NCBI GenBank assembly: GCA_947034895.1 | Contig: OX344764.1 | Location: forward strand, 73,203,348-73,267,347 | Length of the DNA: 64,000 nucleotides | Source: Rhytidiadelphus loreus | Lineage: Eukaryota; Streptophyta; Bryopsida; Hypnales; Hylocomiaceae | Direction: 5' to 3' | Made by a program: the position numbers and the translations under genes | In this document: positions 58,669 through 64,000 of the stretch, piece by piece | How positions within the stretch are numbered: position 1 is the first letter of the stretch | Layout of the letters: each line of letters opens with the position of its first letter | Notes under the pieces: generated by a model | What the model saw: only the letters and a program-made list of their open reading frames with translations | What the model was told of the DNA's origin: nothing | Databases searched by the model: none

Positions 58669-60430
58669 ATGTGTGTGGCGAACACCGTGCAGCAGGCGCA
58701 GCAAGCTGCGTCGATGGTGGTGTCCGATGACGAGTCGGATCTCGACGTGCGCGAGTGTCCGGGGTTGCAATCGTGGCCTTCACCGAAGCAGGTGTGTGTG
58801 TGTGGTTGGGTTTGCGGAATTGAGGGTTTTGTTGGGGAATTTGAGTGTGTGGGCGTGTGGGTGCATTAGTGCAAGGATTGAGAATTTTTGTGCTTGGGGT
58901 GCGCAGGTGGTGGAGGAGGTGAAGGAATCGATGCGAATTGCCGGCCCGCTGGCGGTGGCGAATGGCATCGCGTACGCGCGTCTCATGGTGTCGGTGTTGT
59001 GCTTGGGACGTCTGGGCGGTCTGGAGCTCGCGGGCGGCGCGCTCTCCATCGGCTTCACCAACATCACAGGCTACTCTGTTCTCTACGGATTGGCTTCCGG
59101 CATGGACCCGATTTGCAGCCAAGCCGTGGGCTCCAAGAACTGGCACGTGGTGGGTCTGACGCTTCAGCGCACGGTTCTCATTTTGCTCGCCGCGTGCGTG
59201 CCCATCGGGTTGCTATGGATGAACCTGGAGCCCATCATGCTCTTCCTGGGGCAAGACGCGGGCATCACGTCCGTCGCGAGCTTGTACTGCTGGTACTCTC
59301 TCCCCGACCTTGTGGCGAATTGCTTGTTGCAACCCCTCCGCAACTTCTTCCGCTGCCAAGGCTTCCAAACCCCGATGATGTACTGCGCGGCGCTCGGTGT
59401 CCTGCTCCACATCCCGCTCAGCATTGTGTTTGTGTTCGTGTTCCACTGGGGCGTGCCCGGCGTCGCCGTCGCCGCGGCCATGACGAACATCAATGTGGTC
59501 GTGTTCATGTTGTGTTACGTCAAGCTTTCCGGCGCGTTCAAGAACACGTGGGGCGGGGTGTCACCCGCTTGTATCCGCGAGTGGTGGCCCGTGTTACGTC
59601 TGGCGCTTCCGAGCTGCTTGCAGATCTGCTTGGAGTGGTGGTGGTACGAGATTATGACGATTCTCGCGGGCTACCTCCCCAATCCGCAAGTGGCGGTCGC
59701 GGCCACGGCCATTCTGATTCAAACCACGGCGCTCATGTACACCATTCCGATGTCGCTGGGGTCTTCAGTTTCCACGCGCGTGGGGAACGAGCTCGGGGCG
59801 AATCGGCCTGAGAAGGCGCGCACGGCCAGCTTGGTGTCGCTCGCGAGCGCAGTCGTGGTGGCCGTCCTGAGTGTGATTTGGACGACGGTGTTTCGTCACG
59901 AGTGGGGCACGCTTTACACAGCGGACGCGAGCGTGCTCGCGCTCACGGCCGCCGCGTTGCCGTTGATCGGACTCTGCGAACTCGGGAATTGCCCACAAAC
60001 GGCGGGGTGCGGGATATTACGCGGTTGTGCGCGTCCCACTGTGACGGCCGTGATTATGTTTGTTTCGTTCTACCTCGTGGGCACGCCTGTGGCGGTCATG
60101 TCTGCGTTCTGGCTCAAAGTGGGGTTCCAGGGCTTGTGGTATGGGCTGCTCGCGGCGCAGATATGCTGCGCGGGCTGCATTCTCTTCATCACGCTGCGCA
60201 TCAACTGGGTGGCGGAATGTGCAAGAGCGAACGAGCTCACGGGATTGCCAGATCCAAAACTCGGGAATCACAAAGTGGTGCCCATTGATGACGACGTAGA
60301 GCTCGCCGCCTCGGGAGCCAAGCTCTTCAAGCTGGAGCTTTCGTCCATCGTCACCATCGCCGAAGAACAAGCCGGGCTGCTAGTCGACGGCAATCCCAAC
60401 GACAAATTCTTCAAGTTACAAATCCTCTGA
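58669..60430 (+). CDS. MATE efflux transporter, DTX type (DTX48-51-like clade)
   Basis: Two exons, 58669-58791 and 58907-60430, give 548 aa, typical for plant MATE proteins. The start is the ATG after GAGCACAAG, giving an acidic cytosolic N-terminus (DDESDLDV) of 41 aa. The intron (115 bp, phase 0) begins GTGTGTGTGTGTGG and ends GTGCGCAG. About 12 membrane helices follow, as two MatE halves. Recognisable blocks: LELAGGALSIGFTNITGYSV, SGMDPICSQAVGSKNWH, SLPDLVANCLLQPLRNFFR, CLEWWWYEIM, SVSTRVGNELGANRP, LCELGNCPQTAGCGILRGCA. The GNCPQT-GCG-RG-ARP block and LEWWWYEIM fit the Arabidopsis DTX48-51 group. Family members export organic compounds or metals in exchange for H+ at endomembranes or the plasma membrane; the substrate here cannot be read. 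The C-terminal 60 residues are hydrophilic. The exons are CpG- and GC-rich against AT-rich flanks. Confidence 0.95.
58792..58906 (+). other. Intron of the MATE gene
   Basis: 115-bp phase-0 intron. The donor is embedded in a (GT)6 run, so alternative GT sites a few bases downstream exist; only the first keeps PSPKQ joined directly to VVEEVKES. The sequence has in-frame stops in the exon 1 frame (TAG at about 58867), although another frame is open through it. Confidence 0.85.
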
Positions 60431-60570
60431 AGAACCAAGTCTTCTCCAACTTCGTGAAGAATCCACACTCTGTGAAGAATTCATAAGTTGTGTGAAAAAT
60501 TCCTACTTTGTGAAGAATTCGTAGTTTGTGAAGAATTCGTCCTTCGACAGGAATTCTTACTTTGTGTTGC
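60431..60570 (+). repeat. Short repeats in the MATE 3' flank
   Basis: TTTGTGAAGAATTCGTA and variants (TGTGAAGAATTC, TGTGAAAAATTCC, TCGTGAAGAATCC) recur five to six times with a spacing of about 20 bp directly after the stop codon. They probably lie in the 3' UTR. No AATAAA signal is obvious within the next 250 bp. Confidence 0.75.
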
Positions 60571-61584
60571 GGATGCCGAGTGACGGTCAATATACAAGTG
60601 TTGTGTGCGGTAGTGCCCTCCCGTCTCTGTATGATATATCTAGGATAGTTTCGTTGTTTTCTCCTCTCTTTTTTTCTTTTTGTCAAATACGGCAATGTTA
60701 GGTATACAGTCAGTGGGCCGGTGGCACATTGCCACCATTGAAAAAGACGTAGTTTTGGATTGCACTCTAGGGAATTGGAAACAAACAATGAACTCCATGA
60801 TCACCAAAGAAACAAAACCAGCTCCTCAGGGCTACAATTTTTTTATCAGTAAATAGTCTAATCCCACCGGATGCTTGGGTTGCCTTTGCCACACTTTGCA
60901 TGTAAGTTGAAGTTGAGTTGCGTTGCGTTACCTTAATAGGGAGCTCAGTCTCTTTCCCAATTTGTATCACGATCATGCGCCAGCTATGATGCTCGAGTAT
61001 ATTACTGTTTCTCATCATGCACGGGGCTCCCTTTGCATTTCCCGAGAAAAAGTGGCATTCGCTTCGTCACCGAATGGTGCCTGGTTCTACACACTACGTT
61101 ATGGACTCCTACTTTGCCTCCCCCATGATTTTTTCCAGGCGCGAGAGAATTAACTCTTCAGTTGAATGTTATACCCAGTGACTTTCCAGTGTAGTTTCAA
61201 AACCTGTGACGTTGAACTCCTAAGAGAGTCGGCAACCATTGGGTGGATTATGAATGTTTTCAAGAGTTTATTGTTGGAGTTACAAGAAATAGTACATTTA
61301 GGTATGTTGAAAAAGCATTTTTTTTTTTGTCTTTTCTTCAACAACAAGACTAACATGGTCACTCAATGTTTCATGATTATTGTGCAAGATTTAGAATGAG
61401 TTCATATAGGGATGGGAAGAAAATGAAGACTTGGAAAATGAAGATTTGGTGTCTAGATTCTACTCATGCCCTAATTTATTACATGAAAAAATTCCAAACT
61501 ATACATCCACCTTCCTTCTAGTGACTCATAGGGATTCATAGTTAAGCTTGGTTTTCCAAAGGAACAAACATACATGAAGAATAA
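60571..61584. other. Downstream intergenic stretch
   Basis: Composition falls back to AT-rich. No gene or repeat is supported. Confidence 0.4.
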
Positions 61585-61666
61585 GTTCATTCAAGGTCCT
61601 ACTTTGAAGACTTTCATTCAAGGTCCCACTTTGAAGACTTTCATTCAAGGTCCCACTTTGAAGTCC
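61585..61666 (+). repeat. 27-bp tandem repeat, three copies
   Basis: TTCATTCAAGGTCCYACTTT followed by GAAGACT occurs three times in a row, the last copy ending in a variant (GAAGTCC). Confidence 0.9.
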
Positions 61667-61775
61667 ATATAGAATACAAAAACTACATATGGCTATTAGA
61701 AGGAAGAGTGGCTATATATGGCTATTCATGGAGTGTGAGTCACACTCCTTGAACTTGTTGACAAACAAAGGAGAG

Positions 61776-61987
61776 GTGCTATTATGTGAGCCCATGAGCT
61801 TAGAAGACTACACACCTATATTATAGGTGTCTATATTATAGAAACCTTCTATGATTATATTGTAACTATGTTATAGATACCTATAGGTGTTTGTATTGTA
61901 GGCACCTTCAATGGTTGTAAGATATCTACTTATACACATGCTCAAGGCTCACATGCTCCGACATTTTCATGTTCACATGCTAGCATC
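61776..61987. mobile_element. Hairpin MITE, GTGCTA-type ends, second copy
   Basis: The left end GTGCTATTATGTGAGCCCAT pairs with the right end, whose reverse complement is GATGCTAGCATGTGAACATG. The interior shares ATAGGTRYCTATA and GCACCTTC-type strings with the copy at 52275-52522. Confidence 0.6.
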
Positions 61988-62896
61988 GTTGCAAACAAAG
62001 CATGGCAACCACCTCCCCAAACACATCCCCAAGTTCAACGAAGTTTTTGATTATTTCTTACGCAACGTTAGAGACAAGTACGAGCTCCCCAAAACTTGGT
62101 GACGACTGCCAATACTTCTTCTATAATCATTCAATGATGATAAATGTAGACTCTTTCTTAGTTATTGGGTTGTTAGAAGATATTGCTACTGTAATACTTC
62201 TTTCCAAATAATGTTTTTGGTACCTCTAGGTAATGCTCTAACCTTTCTATGTGTGTTTGCGCGGGTGAACTTGTGCAAATTCCTTCTTTTGTTTAAAATT
62301 GATTTATGCTTCATGCATTGCATACATTTTTTCTAAAGTATACATATTCCAAAATTGTCCTTTTCCCAATTGCATTATGTATTTTTATGTATTCAAGATT
62401 TCTAAATTGGCATGTTATGTGTCTATAGATAGGGGCGTAATTGGAAATAGGTACAATCTTGGGTATGTTTACCATACGAGGTTTAGTTAGAGTTTTATAC
62501 GTGGGTTAAGTAGTTAGGACATAGTATTGATAGAAGCACTAAAATTGAGGGTACAAAACTTGTTATATATTTTTATTATCGTGAAGCACGACTAATACAA
62601 ATGAAGTCAATGTAGATCAACAAATGACAATGAAAAGACCTACAATTGATGTAATTGATCACGTGAGTCTTCTCGTGGATTATTTTTGTGGTCTATGTAA
62701 ACCATATTTAATTATTTTGGTGCACGTTACGTCTATCTACATGTCCACCTCGGTTCTTAACCCTTATTTGTGTTTGCAAGTCCATGGTACCTGAGTGTCC
62801 ATGACAACAAATGAAGGCTTCTTATTAAGAGACTGGCATAGTTTTGTTACCACATGAAAAGAAAGGATCATGTGGATGATCTTAATGAGTGATTCA
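61988..62896. other. Intergenic stretch, no supported gene
   Basis: 61988-62100 has a more balanced composition and an open frame ending FDYFLRNVRDKYELPKTW, possibly a gene scrap, but there is no family or splice evidence. The rest is AT-rich. Confidence 0.35.
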
Positions 62897-62898
62897 TA

Positions 62899-63131
62899 CT
62901 CCCTCCATCCCATTAAAAAACTTTTGAATGAGACGTAGTGCGTGTACCACTAGATTGCTCCATTTATCAATTTTGATCGTTGATCAAGCAACAAGGAATT
63001 CAAATCAATTCCCACTCAATCAATTCCAAAGATTCCACATCGCTTGCTCAACAATCAATAAATGGAGCAGATTTAGTGGTACATGCACTATTTCGGCTTC
63101 GGAGTTTTTTAGCGGGAGGGACGGGAGGGAG
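62899..63131. mobile_element. Stowaway-like (Tc1/mariner) MITE, 233 bp
   Basis: Starts CTCCCTCCATCCCATTAAAA, ends (reverse complement) CTCCCTCCCGTCCCTCCCGC followed by TAAAAAACT, flanked by TA on both sides (62897-62898 and 63132-63133). The arms continue inward: GTGCGTGTACCACTAGATTG against its partner ending GGTACATGCACTA. The whole element folds into one hairpin. CTCCCTCCRTCCC with TA duplication is the Stowaway signature; these are mobilised by mariner-like transposases. Confidence 0.92.
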
Positions 63132-63133
63132 TA

Positions 63134-64000
63134 CTATGTACCTCTAAATTAAGCATAGAGTATGAAGCACAAATGTAGATCATAACATGGCATTGAAGAG
63201 GATTGTTTCATACTTCAGGTTTCAAGGGGACAAAATAAAAGTTGAGGACGTGGTGTTTAACAGGACAGACCCAAGCTGCCATCTTTTGGCGTGGGCTTCA
63301 CATAGTAGCCTGGGAAGAGTTTGGAGACTAATGTCTACTGTTGCTTGTTTCGAGATTGACAGGTAGTAGTTGCGGAAAAAAGTGGACAAAATCCTGTCTT
63401 GTTTGCTAATGGAAACAGAAAAATCTTGTGTGTGCATTGGATACGATTCACTGAAGGTACTTCACAAATTAATGTGGAGTTTACTTGAACATTGTGTGAT
63501 GCCAGTGAAGCGTTCTTCACTTCAAATTTCATCGCCGCTTGTCACGTTTTGGCACTTCTCGTTGGTGTCAGCGTGTCCTCAAACCTGTATCAAAATTTAT
63601 GTACTTTGTTGTTCGCAATCAGTTGCACAGCCTGAATCACTAAAGCTTGGTAAATTATACTGTCTATGCAATTGACCGCTTCATCTTCATCTTCTTCTTC
63701 ATCTTCAGACATCGCCACTGATTGTTGTTCTTGGTCCGTGCCTGAAGTTCCTGGGAGAAATCGCACAGTCACGTTGATCAGATCAAGTTTACGGTGAAAA
63801 AGTGAGGCTTGTGTGACGTTCCGTGGAAGGGGGAATCGGTCTCGTCAGAAGGGCAGCATTGCTGTTGGATACTAACAGCTTTTCGTAGCTCAAAAACCGT
63901 GCTATGAAGAGCATTGGAAGTAGGAATACTGAGAATTTTGGTACATGTTCGGTGGTTCAACAATAAATCTTTCGATGTTGTTAAGCTTACTATGTTTGTC
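63134..64000. other. Right edge, possible minus-strand gene fragment
   Basis: On the minus strand 63590-63772 encodes MTVRFLPGTSGTDQEQQSVA followed by an acidic run (MSEDEEEDEDEAVN), and 63778-63963 encodes a separate short frame with DETDSPFHGTSHKPH. They may be exons of a gene that continues beyond the window, but no junction is certain and no family is recognised. Confidence 0.3.

Noticed and set aside
58649..58906. Unspliced open frame running through the MATE intron into exon 2
   Set aside because: It uses a non-ATG start and a different frame over exon 1. Splicing 58791 to 58907 gives a normal acidic N-terminus, canonical GT-AG and phase 0.
58652..60370. Long open frames antisense to, or out of frame with, the MATE exons
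   Set aside because: They are shadows caused by the GC-rich third codon positions of the MATE frame and show no family features.

Overview
The window looks like nuclear DNA of a land plant, most likely a non-seed lineage such as a bryophyte; I cannot name the species. It is AT-rich and gene-poor, genes have GT-AG introns, plant-type transposons are present (Stowaway-like MITE, PIF/Harbinger, a SWIM-finger DDE transposase), and the one clearly intact gene encodes a plant DTX-type MATE transporter. No bacterial, organellar, rRNA or tRNA features were seen.

Layout. 1-21.7 kb carries relics of two divergent multi-exon genes. The minus-strand gene (7883 to 2287) has an N-terminal domain with SUMO-type motifs, a Cys/His zinc cluster, a Mutator-like DDE-type region and a decayed SWIM finger. 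The plus-strand gene (9929 to 21645, about 13 exons, one intron of 5.1 kb) encodes a ParB-like domain, a helical region, a Lys/Glu coiled coil and a beta-class DNA methyltransferase-like fold split over several exons. It has in-frame stops and frameshifts, and its two catalytic motifs do not match the consensus. A 16-bp palindrome (consensus GTCTCGGNNCCGAGAC) recurs about ten times, all within introns of these two relics. This shared mark is the most unusual signal in the window.

21.7-57 kb is a repeat landscape with no intact gene. It holds a swarm of elements bounded by TTAA and starting CCC(C)TAAA or CCCTTAAAG; one copy is nested inside an older copy and shows the TTAA duplication directly. 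There are also a GC-rich MITE family (27.7 and 48.4 kb), palindromic MITEs, a foldback element, several tandem arrays, and a decayed PIF/Harbinger element (Myb/trihelix-like gene at 34.4-36.0 kb converging on a DDE transposase at 36.6-37.8 kb).

57-60.6 kb is a sharp GC- and CpG-rich island: a low-complexity, G-rich upstream region, then a two-exon MATE efflux gene (58669-60430, 548 aa) and a repeat-bearing 3' flank. 60.6-64 kb returns to AT-rich DNA with a second copy of a hairpin MITE family and a textbook Stowaway-like MITE with TA target duplications (62899-63131).

Splice sites were read by eye as GT/AG with phase continuity. Family calls rest on motif recognition, since no search could be run.
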